From contig CP053447.1 in assembly GCA_013285425.1 (NCBI GenBank), positions 2,858,001 through 2,922,000 on the forward strand: a DNA stretch of 64,000 nt. The letters are read 5' to 3'. How positions within the stretch are numbered: position 1 is the stretch's first letter; each line of letters opens with the position of its first letter. Under the pieces are notes generated by a model. It ran no database searches. It was not told the DNA's origin and saw only the letters and a program-made list of their open reading frames with translations. The position numbers and the translations under genes are program-made. Origin of the DNA: Ignavibacteriota bacterium. GTDB lineage: Bacteria > Bacteroidota > Ignavibacteria > Ignavibacteriales > Ignavibacteriaceae. Shown here one piece after another: positions 48,775 through 57,009 of the stretch.

Positions 48775-49194
48775 TTAAACATCTGATTTAAGATGCACTA
48801 TCTCAGGTGATTTTCCCCAATCAGGCGGTACCAAATCAGATCTTAGCAAATCCATTGAAGATGTTGCTCCGCCCAGATAATCAACCGCATTAAGAAAAAT
48901 TATTTTTTTTATTTTATAATATCTGATTGCATAAGAACACATAATGCAAGGCTCGTGAGTTGTGTATAATATACATTCGGATAAGTTAGTTGAGTTTAAT
49001 TTTTTCACTGCAATTCTGACTGCTTCTATTTCTGCATGACAAGTAACATCATTTTTGCTTTTTACTGCTTCTTCAGCTTCACTAATTATCTTATCATCTT
49101 TTACTATAATGGCACCAACAGGTGAATTGCCTTTTTCTGCGGCAGATTTCGCAAGCGTTTTACATTGGTTTATATAAAATATATCTTCTCTCAT
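48775..49194 (-). CDS. nucleoside/guanine deaminase family protein
   Basis: A 139-residue zinc-dependent cytidine deaminase-fold enzyme with the catalytic motif CHAEIEAVR and the zinc cysteines in HEPCIMCSYAI. The N-terminus has the SPVGAIIVKDDKII strand of guanine deaminases and TadA-like proteins. The size and lack of a TadA-specific C-terminal pattern suggest a free-base or nucleoside deaminase, but the substrate is uncertain. It is monocistronic. Confidence 0.87.
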   Translation of the reverse strand: MREDIFYINQCKTLAKSAAEKGNSPVGAIIVKDDKIISEAEEAVKSKNDVTCHAEIEAVRIAVKKLNSTNLSECILYTTHEPCIMCSYAIRYYKIKKIIFLNAVDYLGGATSSMDLLRSDLVPPDWGKSPEIVHLKSDV

Positions 49195-49408
49195 TACGGA
49201 TAAACTTTCTGGTTTAAAATATTTTAGACTTATATAATCTTTTACTAAATGAGCCTCTCCATACGCTATTTTGAATCCAGATTTGTTTTTCAGGACTGGC
49301 TTATTTCAACGTCTGGAAATTAAACAGCAAAGACTCTTAAACAAGTTTGAAATGATATAATAATCACACAGTATAACTCCGTTTTAACTCAAAAACTATA
49401 AAGTAGTC

Positions 49409-49618
49409 TTACAATTTAGTAAGTGCCGATCCTTTGTGAGCGGCAATATGATCAGACTTATCGCTTTTAATTTCATACTGAGGTTCATCTTTTGCAGCGT
49501 GATGAGTATAACCTTTGTAATTGAAATCTTTTGTGTGCACTTTAATTATTCTACCCGAAACTCTTCCTGCCTCTGAATTCCAACTGACGTGATCTCCTAT
49601 TTTAAATTTTGTTTTCAT
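49409..49618 (-). CDS. DUF2945 (HVA1 family) protein
   Basis: A 69-residue protein matching the DUF2945/hypervirulence-associated TUDOR-like family: FKIGDHVSWNSEAGRVSGRIIKVHT, then HHAAKDEPQYEIKSDKSDHIAAHKGSALTKL. These small SH3-like proteins are often found near stress genes; the function is unknown. It starts five bases after the DUF488 stop, so it is cotranscribed with it. Confidence 0.85.
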   Translation of the reverse strand: MKTKFKIGDHVSWNSEAGRVSGRIIKVHTKDFNYKGYTHHAAKDEPQYEIKSDKSDHIAAHKGSALTKL

Positions 49619-49623
49619 AAAAA

Positions 49624-50178
49624 TTAAATTGATTCGCTAAACAAATTTTCATCTGAGTAAAAAACCTGATTACCTGTTACTCGTGCTGGTGATGTATAAG
49701 TATGTTCTTCCGCTTTGCCTTGAGCTATGATATGCAAGACTTTCCAGCCTTTTGCTTTCAGATAATCTGAAACCATCGAGCGATGACACCGCCACCAGAC
49801 AGCTTCAGAACACATATAGGCTGTTATTTGCTTCGATGCAATAGCTTCTAATTGTGCTATTCCTTTTTTAAAATTTTCAGTTTCCATATAATCAGCATAA
49901 GCACGAAATGAATCATTTCGCCAGCGAATGTTTTTGGAATTCTTCTGTGCTTTTCTTCTTCCACCCAGATCTTTTAAATGTGTATAATCTATTCCATTTT
50001 CTTTTAAAGTTGCTTCCAAATTTTCTTTATTAAAGTGCGGGAATTTCCTTGAGCCAGGAAAACTGCGAATGTCAATCAGATATCTGATATTAAAATAACC
50101 CAGTATTTTCAAAAATTCATCTATACTATGTGTAGAATGACCAATAGTATAAATAATATGTTCTTCAGAAGATAACAT
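49624..50178 (-). CDS. DUF488 family protein
   Basis: A 184-residue protein of the DUF488 family, recognisable by IYTIGHSTHSIDEFLKIL, LIDIRSFPGSRKFPHFNKENLE, YTHLKDLGGRRK and MCSEAVWWRCHRSMVSDYL (the CxxxxxxCHR motif near the end). The conserved Cys and His suggest a catalytic or metal site, but the family has no settled function; members co-occur with DNA repair and restriction genes. It lies between the DUF2945 gene and the glycosylase-like gene on the same strand. Confidence 0.88.
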   Translation of the reverse strand: MLSSEEHIIYTIGHSTHSIDEFLKILGYFNIRYLIDIRSFPGSRKFPHFNKENLEATLKENGIDYTHLKDLGGRRKAQKNSKNIRWRNDSFRAYADYMETENFKKGIAQLEAIASKQITAYMCSEAVWWRCHRSMVSDYLKAKGWKVLHIIAQGKAEEHTYTSPARVTGNQVFYSDENLFSESI

Positions 50179-50214
50179 TTGCTGTTTAACTGTCAGATTA
50201 ACTTTAATTTTAAC

Positions 50215-50910
50215 TTATCTCTTTAATGCTGAAATATATTTATCTATATATAATTGTTTTTCTTTAGATCTGTACTGCTGAATATAACGCGGATGCTCAA
50301 GCACAATTACTTCTTTAAACAATTGATGTTCTTCGTTAAGCAAGTGAATAAAGTCGGCATTTTTTTTCCCCAATATAAAAACCTTCGATGTATCCAATCC
50401 AAGATTAATATGTTTTTTAAGTGAGGCAATCATAAAACTTTTTACACTGTCAAAAAGGTTTCTATCGTCATAATAATTAACATTAAGCCACTTCCCTTCC
50501 TTTGTTTTTCTGACTATTGCCAAAGGGAAAGGTGAATTGATATAAAAACTTTTATAAAAGTTTTTAACTCCGCCGAATGCCTCAATCATTTCGTACATAA
50601 AAACTGAGGAAACCTCGTGACTATATGCTGAGCGCATCGGAATGCCGCATACTAATTCCAATCGCTTTGTATCAGTAAACGGAACCCCTGTAATTCCGGC
50701 TCCATGTCTGCTTGGGTTTATTCCAATTATAAATTTTCTTTGCTTGTTATCATTATAAAACTTATGATAAAATTTTTGCATTACCTGCATTGTTTCAGGA
50801 TTATCTAAAAACGGATTCAACACTTGAAAGTCAGCAGGGAGTTTTCCTGAATATTTTAAGCTTTGATTGAATGCAATAGCTTTATCTGCAAAAGTTTGTG
50901 CCTTTTTCAT
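50215..50910 (-). CDS. SMUG2-like uracil-DNA glycosylase (DUF4918)
   Basis: A 231-residue protein of the uracil-DNA glycosylase superfamily, DUF4918/SMUG2 branch. The active-site loop is IIGINPSRHGAGITGVPFTD (water-activating and uracil-binding residues) and the second motif is EHPRYIQQYRS, corresponding to the HPS/HPR loop that enters the DNA minor groove. It probably removes uracil or oxidised bases. It is cotranscribed with DUF488 and DUF2945 genes, giving a small repair-like operon. Confidence 0.87.
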   Translation of the reverse strand: MKKAQTFADKAIAFNQSLKYSGKLPADFQVLNPFLDNPETMQVMQKFYHKFYNDNKQRKFIIGINPSRHGAGITGVPFTDTKRLELVCGIPMRSAYSHEVSSVFMYEMIEAFGGVKNFYKSFYINSPFPLAIVRKTKEGKWLNVNYYDDRNLFDSVKSFMIASLKKHINLGLDTSKVFILGKKNADFIHLLNEEHQLFKEVIVLEHPRYIQQYRSKEKQLYIDKYISALKR

Positions 50911-51164
50911 TTTTCTGAAATGATAAATACTTCTTATATCAGTTTAAATATAATGTAAGTTGCTTTTGTTTTTATAACCCCTGACATACTCTTGGTGATT
51001 AATCTAACACCTCGAACTTTTCTGCAAACCTTACAATGATTTTTATCATATCATATTCAATTCTATTTCCAGACAATTTTGTCCGAATTAAAAGTTTTGA
51101 TATGTTTGCACAAATATCATTAAATCATCAACAACAATTAATTGAAATATAGATCTAATTAGTT
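50911..51164. promoter_or_regulatory. divergent control region of the NO-reductase-like operon
   Basis: The 254 bases between the leftward glycosylase gene and the rightward operon hold several palindromes: ATGAT-TTTT-ATCAT at 51036-51049 (related to the FNR/CRP-family TTGAT-N4-ATCAA site), GACAA-TT-TTGTC at 51072-51083, and the 22-bp quasi-palindrome at 51098-51119. No gene is present. Confidence 0.5.
51078..51119 (+). promoter_or_regulatory. candidate promoter with overlapping operator
   Basis: TTTG at 51078-51081 and TATGTTTG at 51101-51108, 19 bases apart, match the Bacteroidota promoter form TTTG-N19-TAnnTTTG. The second element lies within TGATATGTTTGCACAAATATCA (51098-51119), in which 18 of 22 positions are symmetric around TGCA. 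A protein bound there would cover the promoter. The start codon is 45 bases further on. Confidence 0.5.
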
Positions 51165-51716
51165 ATGCAGAATTCCCTTCTATTGTTATTTCTCATTCTA
51201 ACAGGAATTATCATAGTTATTTTTACTTATGTATTTCTGTCATCAAAAAGAGATGAACAAATTCAAACCGGTATGCAAAAGGCTTTACAAAAACGGTTCT
51301 GGTTTATACTGATTCTTTTTATAGTATTAGCAATATTTGCATCGATTACAATTCCTAAATCACCATATTTTATTTTTGCAGATGAACAACCCGCAAAGAT
51401 CATTCACGTAGCATCAAAACAATTTTATTTTATTATGTCAGATCAGGCAATTGATCCTGAAAATCCGACAGGTGAATCATTAATTGAACTTAACGCTAAT
51501 GAATTGGTCGAGTTTAGAGTTACAAGTTTAGATGTAAATCATGGTTTTGCAATTTACAACTCTGCAAATGAATTAATTGCTCAAATCCAGGCAATGCCGG
51601 GCTATGTTAACAGGCTGCGTTGGAAATTTACCGAACCTGGCAATTATGATGTATATTGTCTGGAGTATTGCGGAATGGCGCATCATGTGATGAAAACTTC
51701 TTTTATTGTTAAATGA
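51165..51716 (+). CDS. heme-copper reductase subunit II with CuA site, NorS-like
   Basis: A 183-residue membrane-anchored subunit II. Two membrane helices (about 3-25 and 45-63) are followed by a cupredoxin domain outside the membrane. The binuclear copper site CuA is complete: His in DVNHGFAIY, then Cys165, Cys169, His173 and Met176 in CLEYCGMAHHVM. It would accept electrons from a soluble carrier and pass them to subunit I. Together with the next two genes it forms the order subunit II, subunit I, SenC, as in the norSY-senC operons of sNOR-type nitric oxide reductases; a B-type oxygen reductase is the alternative. Confidence 0.88.
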   Translation: MQNSLLLLFLILTGIIIVIFTYVFLSSKRDEQIQTGMQKALQKRFWFILILFIVLAIFASITIPKSPYFIFADEQPAKIIHVASKQFYFIMSDQAIDPENPTGESLIELNANELVEFRVTSLDVNHGFAIYNSANELIAQIQAMPGYVNRLRWKFTEPGNYDVYCLEYCGMAHHVMKTSFIVK

Positions 51717-51723
51717 GATTATT

Positions 51724-53163
51724 ATGGAAAATATATTATTGAAAAAAAATACAGCCTTCTGGATTATAACTATACTTGTTTTATTTGTACTAAGTATCAT
51801 ACTTGGCATAATTATGCGATTAAACCAGGGTGCAATTATTCATTTATCTGCTGTTACATTTTATACCGATATGACTACACACGGACTAACTATGATTGGA
51901 ATATGGTTCGTTGCGGGAATGGCTGGGATAAATTTTATTATGGAGCGATACGTTAGGACAAGTTATCTGGCAAATCTGCTGGCTCTGATTTTTACAATTG
52001 CCGGAATAGTAATGCTATGGGCATCAACCCTTGTCGGAAATTTTCATGCAGGCTGGACTTTTCTTTATCCTTTGCCATTTAAAATAATGTGGAGTGCCTG
52101 GGCAACACCATTATTTTTATTTTCGCTTACTGCTTTTGGTGTTGGCTGGTTGATTTGGTGTTTAAGTCTGGTTACAGCATTGTTAAAAAAATATTCGATT
52201 CCTCAGGTGTTTGCCTGGCAGCATTTTAAGAAAAATCCAAAGGTCGAGACTCCGCCTTTTGTTTTGATCTCTATGATCAGTCTGGTGGGAATAATTACCT
52301 GTTTAATTGCAGCGGTTGTATTACTGGTTTTACTTTTTTCAGAGTATTATTCAAACGGCAGCTTTATGAATGATGCATTGCTGCTGAAAAACCTTACTTA
52401 TTTTTTCGGACATACACTTGCTAATGAAATGTTGTATTTAGGTCTGGCAATTCTGTATGAATTGTTCTCTGAAATAAGCGGGCAGCCAAAATGGAAAACT
52501 ACATGGTATGTTGCATTAGCGTGGAACTTCACTTTGATTTTTATTCTGACTGCATTCTTCCATCACTTATATATGGATTTCGTTCAACCGGAAGGATTTC
52601 AGATTATTGGTCAGATTGCATCTTACTCAGCCAGTTTACCGGCAGCAGGAGTAACTGTGTTTAGCGTTATTGTTTCTGTGTTTCGTAAAAAAGTCAACTG
52701 GTCATTATCAAATCTTTTATTTTTTATCGGTGTGGTCGGCTGGGTAATTGGAGGAATAGGCGCTGTTATTGATGCAACTATTTCAAATAATTTTGTTCTT
52801 CATAATACACTTTGGGTGCCCGCACACTTCCATACCTATAATGCTTTAGGAAATGTTCTTTTTAGTCTTGCTTTCTTCTATTGGTTTTCTAAGCATTATA
52901 CTAATAGTAAAACTAATGACAGGTTTTCCACACTTAAACTTTTATTTATCGTAGTCGGCGGAATAGGCTTTTTATTAGCGTTCTATGTGGGTGGTGCAGA
53001 TTCTATACCAAGAAGATACAGCGATTATCCTGAAGCATTTACAAGTGCAAAAATGCTTGCAACTATCGGTGCAGCTTTTGCTTCGGTTTATCTTATTGGA
53101 ATTTTCATTCTTTTCGTAAATATATCAAACAGATGTTTAAAAATTTTATTTTCTCGTTCCTGA
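51724..53163 (+). CDS. heme-copper reductase subunit I, NorY-like (sNOR candidate)
   Basis: A 479-residue catalytic subunit with about 12 membrane helices. All six metal histidines are visible: His53 (MTTHGLTMI), His230 (FGHTLANEML), His280 and His281 (FFHHLYMDF), and His368 and His370 (PAHFHTYNALGN). In oxygen reductases of types A and B the residue four after the helix VI histidine is the cross-linked Tyr; here it is Asn234. Loss of this Tyr is typical of NO reductases derived from oxidases. Gene order with a CuA subunit and SenC points to sNOR. I chose the ATG at 51724, seven bases after subunit II, over the TTG at 51706. Confidence 0.85.
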   Translation: MENILLKKNTAFWIITILVLFVLSIILGIIMRLNQGAIIHLSAVTFYTDMTTHGLTMIGIWFVAGMAGINFIMERYVRTSYLANLLALIFTIAGIVMLWASTLVGNFHAGWTFLYPLPFKIMWSAWATPLFLFSLTAFGVGWLIWCLSLVTALLKKYSIPQVFAWQHFKKNPKVETPPFVLISMISLVGIITCLIAAVVLLVLLFSEYYSNGSFMNDALLLKNLTYFFGHTLANEMLYLGLAILYELFSEISGQPKWKTTWYVALAWNFTLIFILTAFFHHLYMDFVQPEGFQIIGQIASYSASLPAAGVTVFSVIVSVFRKKVNWSLSNLLFFIGVVGWVIGGIGAVIDATISNNFVLHNTLWVPAHFHTYNALGNVLFSLAFFYWFSKHYTNSKTNDRFSTLKLLFIVVGGIGFLLAFYVGGADSIPRRYSDYPEAFTSAKMLATIGAAFASVYLIGIFILFVNISNRCLKILFSRS

Positions 53164-53891
53164 TTTTTGTTATTAGCTGTACCGGTTTCGTTCAATCTCA
53201 AACGCCTGATTGGAATGAGGAAACAAATATTTATGAGAGTATATCAAATGTTCCGTTAAAGTTAATAAACGGAAAGGAGATTTTTCTGCATCAGCTTGCT
53301 GCTGAAAAGCCATTAATTGTTGCACTTATTTTTACCAGATGCACCGGTGTTTGCAGTCCTTTACTTTTTCAGTTAATGGAAAACTTACAGAATATTTCTT
53401 CCGGCAAAGATAATCAGTATTCTGTTTTAGTGATCAGCTTTGATCCGTTTGATTCATTGAAGGATATGCGGTTAATGGCACAGCGGATTGAATTAGACAA
53501 TAACCAGCAATGGCAATTTGCTATAACTGACAGCATTAATCGGCTTAATGCTTCAGTTGGATTTTATCCGGTATGGAATGATGAAATTAAACAATTTGAT
53601 CATGATGCACTTTTAGTCGGAGTAAATTCAGATGGTTATATCACTAAAAAATTAATCGGATTAAGAAATGAAAAAGAAATTCGTTTGCTGATCAGCAGCA
53701 TTAACAATGTTTTTTCGCCAACTTACCGTTTACCAAATCCAAATAATCTTTTTTCCTGCTTTAATTATGACCCTGCAACAGGTAAAAACACTCCTGGTTT
53801 GGGACTTATATTTATCGCACTTCCTGCTGTGATATCATTTAGCCTGGTAATTGGAATACGTTTTTGGGTAAAGCGAAAAGCATTCAGATAA
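53133..53891 (+). CDS. SCO1/SenC family copper chaperone
   Basis: A 252-residue thioredoxin-fold protein of the SCO family, needed to assemble CuA in subunit II. It has a signal peptide (FIFSFLIFVISCTGFVQSQ), the copper motif Cys70-TGV-Cys74 and His157 in FDHDALLVG. Unusually there is a membrane helix near the C-terminus (about 223-245, GLGLIFIALPAVISFSLVIGI). It overlaps subunit I by 31 bases, so it is coupled to it and surely serves it. Confidence 0.9.
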   Translation: MFKNFIFSFLIFVISCTGFVQSQTPDWNEETNIYESISNVPLKLINGKEIFLHQLAAEKPLIVALIFTRCTGVCSPLLFQLMENLQNISSGKDNQYSVLVISFDPFDSLKDMRLMAQRIELDNNQQWQFAITDSINRLNASVGFYPVWNDEIKQFDHDALLVGVNSDGYITKKLIGLRNEKEIRLLISSINNVFSPTYRLPNPNNLFSCFNYDPATGKNTPGLGLIFIALPAVISFSLVIGIRFWVKRKAFR

Positions 53892-54025
53892 GAAAAGAAT
53901 TTAAAACAGAACCATTTGTAACCCGATAAGAAGTTTTTAAAATATTAAAGGACAGTACGCTTTATTATTTTGAATATTACAAACTAACTATTTAAATAAT
54001 CCAAAATTGAAACTTAAAGATTTTA

Positions 54026-55291
54026 TTAAACGACTTGCTCAATCAAATATACTCTGTCATTTCTTCTTACCAATGAAGGAGTTTTAAAAGTTACTTCATC
54101 ACCGCGTTTAGCAGTTTGATCTTCTTTATCATTAACTATAACCTTCTCTAAATTAAATTCCAGAACTCCTGTGGTTTCACCCATAATCAGCAGCACATCA
54201 TTTGTTTTTATCTGACCGGATTCAATCAGTATATGTGCTATCTCAATTTCTTTAAAGTAATTAAGAACCTTACCGACATAAGATTTTCTGGTTGTTGCTT
54301 TACTTCCTTCAACTCCGGCATATTCTTCAGAGCTTGGAACATTGAAATAAAATCCGGATGAAAAACCCCGGTTATAAACCTTCTCGAGTTCTATAAGCAG
54401 CTCTTTTTTCTTTTCAGTTGTAAGCTTACCCTCAAAGTAAAGATCAATAGCCTGACGATATGCGGATACAGCTTTAGCAACATATTCGGGCGCGCGTTTT
54501 CTTCCTTCGATTTTAAACGAGTCAATTCCTGCTTCAATCAGCTTATCAACAAATTCAATTGTGCAGAGATCCTGTGGAGACATTACATAATCCTCTCCAA
54601 TGACAAGAGATTTTTTTGCAGCGGAATCATATACCTCATATTCTCTTCTGCACGGCTGAACACATTCACCGCGATTTGCACTCTTGCCAAAAAGATGGTG
54701 ACTCATAAAACATCTTCCGCTTATTGCAATACACATTGCTCCATGAACAAACGTTTCAATCTCAAGATCAGTCTTTGCACGGATTTTCTTTATCTCTTCG
54801 AGTGAACATTCACGTGCAAGGACAATCCTAACAGCACCCATTCTTTTATAAACATCGGCAGCAAGTGAATTTGAAATTGAGCTTTGAGTTGAGATACAAA
54901 ACGGCATTTGATGTTTAGAACATAAATCAGCCGCTGCAAGATCAGAACAAATTATTCTATCTACCTTGTTTGTTTTTGCCGCAACAATTATTTCTTCCAG
55001 TTCTTCAAGTTCTTCTTCAAAAACAATTGTATTTAATGTCAGGTATGTCTTTACTTTATTCTCTTTACAGTAAGTAGTTAGTTCCTGCAGATCATCAAGA
55101 GTAAAATTTTTTGCTTTTGCACGCATATTAAGTTTATCTAAACCAAAATATATTGCATCAGCACCATTATTAACTGCTGCGCGCAGCATAGTCCAATCTC
55201 CGGCGGGCGCCATTAACTCCGGCGGGCGATTAGATGTTGTAAGCCGGTTATCGGTTAAGTTGTTTAAATCATTTTTTCTTTGAGTGTTCAT
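54026..55291 (-). CDS. U32 family peptidase-like protein, TrhP type
   Basis: A 421-residue U32 protein. Signatures are PELMAPAGDWTMLRAAVNNGADAIYFG, ETFVHGAMCIAISGRCFMSHHL, NRGECVQPCRREYEV and DSFKIEGRKRAPEYVAKAV; the cysteines in these motifs are thought to hold an iron-sulfur cluster. TrhP (YegQ) makes 5-hydroxyuridine at position 34 of tRNA from prephenate, and this length with a C-terminal beta domain (VGKVLNYFKEIEIAHILI) fits that branch. Older names call it a collagenase-like protease. It is convergent with the SenC gene. Confidence 0.87.
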   Translation of the reverse strand: MNTQRKNDLNNLTDNRLTTSNRPPELMAPAGDWTMLRAAVNNGADAIYFGLDKLNMRAKAKNFTLDDLQELTTYCKENKVKTYLTLNTIVFEEELEELEEIIVAAKTNKVDRIICSDLAAADLCSKHQMPFCISTQSSISNSLAADVYKRMGAVRIVLARECSLEEIKKIRAKTDLEIETFVHGAMCIAISGRCFMSHHLFGKSANRGECVQPCRREYEVYDSAAKKSLVIGEDYVMSPQDLCTIEFVDKLIEAGIDSFKIEGRKRAPEYVAKAVSAYRQAIDLYFEGKLTTEKKKELLIELEKVYNRGFSSGFYFNVPSSEEYAGVEGSKATTRKSYVGKVLNYFKEIEIAHILIESGQIKTNDVLLIMGETTGVLEFNLEKVIVNDKEDQTAKRGDEVTFKTPSLVRRNDRVYLIEQVV

Positions 55292-55593
55292 TAAGATAAT
55301 TTTATAAGATCTTAATCTAATATTTAAAATATTTCATATTACAGAATATCCCGCTTAATTAACTATCAGCCGATAACTTTCTCCGGTATGGTTTAATTGC
55401 CGTCTGAAAAGTTTCAAACAAAGATTCCCTTGTGATTTTTGTAACCTTTGTAGTAAGAAAAGCTTAATCAACAATAGTCAGCAAAGATATTTGAATCCAT
55501 ATAATCCGCTGATTCGGGATATTGAATATTAATTGAATTCTTAATAAAGAATCCAATCATCAAAAATATTTTAAATCAATTAACTCAGATTTT
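55292..55593. other. gap between trhP-like and pepT genes
   Basis: About 300 bases, AT-rich, no protein frame or RNA gene seen. It must hold the promoter of the leftward U32 gene. Confidence 0.35.
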
Positions 55594-56841
55594 CTAAGCT
55601 TTTTCTTCCCAGACTTTAGCTACTTCAACAATTGTTTTAACAGCCATTTCCATATCCTGAATTGCAATCCACTCAATCTGTGAATGGAAACTCTGTTCGC
55701 CTGCAAAAATATTAGGTGTCGGCAATCCCATAAAAGATAAGCGGGAGCCATCTGTGCCGCCTCTAATCGGATGCATAATTGGTTTTATTCCAAGTCGTTC
55801 CATTGCCTCAACAGCATATTGTGTAACGTGTTGATGTTTATCGAGAACTTCTTTCATATTTCTGTACTGCTCAATTACCTGAAACTCCATCCTGGAACCT
55901 GGAAATTCTTTTACTGTATCTTCGGCAATTTTCTTTAATAATTCTTCGTACTCTTTAAGCTTAGGAGCTTCAAAATCACGGATAATAAATTTTAACGTTG
56001 TTAACTCTTCATTTCCATTGAATGCACCGCAATGAACATAACCTTCCCGACCTTCTGTTGTTTCGGGTGAAAGACTATCCTTAGGAAGTTTTTCGATAAA
56101 ACGAGCTGCAATTTTAATCGAGTTTATCATCACATTCTTTGCATAACCGGGATGAATGTTTTTCCCGAAGAATTTTATAACTACAGCATCTGCAGAAAAT
56201 GTTTCCGTTTCAAGTTCACCTCTGCTTGATCCATCAATTGTATAGGCATACTTTGCACCAAGCTTTTTCAAGTCAATTTTTTCTGTTCCTCTTCCAACTT
56301 CTTCGTCAGGAGTAAAACAGACTTTAATATCGCCATGTTTTACTTCAGGATGGGTTAACAGATAATTAATTGCATCCATAATTTCCGCAACGCCTGCTTT
56401 ATTATCAGCGCCCAGCAACGTTGAACCGTCAGTAGTTATCAAGTCGTATCCTATCACTTCTTTTAAATACGGATTTTCATCTTCTCTGATTACCCAGCCG
56501 CCGTGCTCAAGTTTAATATCTCCGCCCTGATAATTTTTTCTTATCACTGGTTTGACATCTTTTCCTGTAACCGCAGGTGAAGTATCCACGTGAGAGATAA
56601 AAGCAATCGGATCAACTTTTTTATTTGTGTTGGACGGAAGAGTTGCCATAACGTAGCCCCACTCATCCATGTGTGCATCTTTTAACCCAAGCTGCTTTAA
56701 TTCTTCAGCAAGATCTTTTGAAAGAATTTTTTGTTTTTCAGTTGAAGGAAATGAAGTGGAATCTTCATCAGACTGAGTATCGTATTTTACATATTTTAAA
56801 AATCTATCAACGCATGTAAATTTATAATTAGGGTCGAACAT
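55594..56841 (-). CDS. pepT: peptidase T (tripeptidase)
   Basis: A 415-residue dinuclear zinc aminopeptidase of family M20B that removes the N-terminal residue of tripeptides in the cytoplasm. Metal ligands and catalytic acids are in AFISHVDTSPA, TLLGADNKAGVAEIMDA, CFTPDEEVGRGTEK and IDGSSRGELETE, with the late metal His in GEQSFHSQIEW. The length is normal and the gene is intact and monocistronic. GGAGG lies just before the ATG at 56841. Confidence 0.95.
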   Translation of the reverse strand: MFDPNYKFTCVDRFLKYVKYDTQSDEDSTSFPSTEKQKILSKDLAEELKQLGLKDAHMDEWGYVMATLPSNTNKKVDPIAFISHVDTSPAVTGKDVKPVIRKNYQGGDIKLEHGGWVIREDENPYLKEVIGYDLITTDGSTLLGADNKAGVAEIMDAINYLLTHPEVKHGDIKVCFTPDEEVGRGTEKIDLKKLGAKYAYTIDGSSRGELETETFSADAVVIKFFGKNIHPGYAKNVMINSIKIAARFIEKLPKDSLSPETTEGREGYVHCGAFNGNEELTTLKFIIRDFEAPKLKEYEELLKKIAEDTVKEFPGSRMEFQVIEQYRNMKEVLDKHQHVTQYAVEAMERLGIKPIMHPIRGGTDGSRLSFMGLPTPNIFAGEQSFHSQIEWIAIQDMEMAVKTIVEVAKVWEEKA

Positions 56842-57009
56842 AAAACCTCCGGTATTTTATTTTAAGCAAAAATTTCTGTGTACTTAGAACAATAATGTTA
56901 TAGTTACAAAATTAACTTTAATCTTTCTGAAGGCAAAAACAAATTATGATTTGTTTAAGAAATATTACCGCATCTTTCGTAATTTAACTGTGTAAAACAT
57001 TTATTTGAT

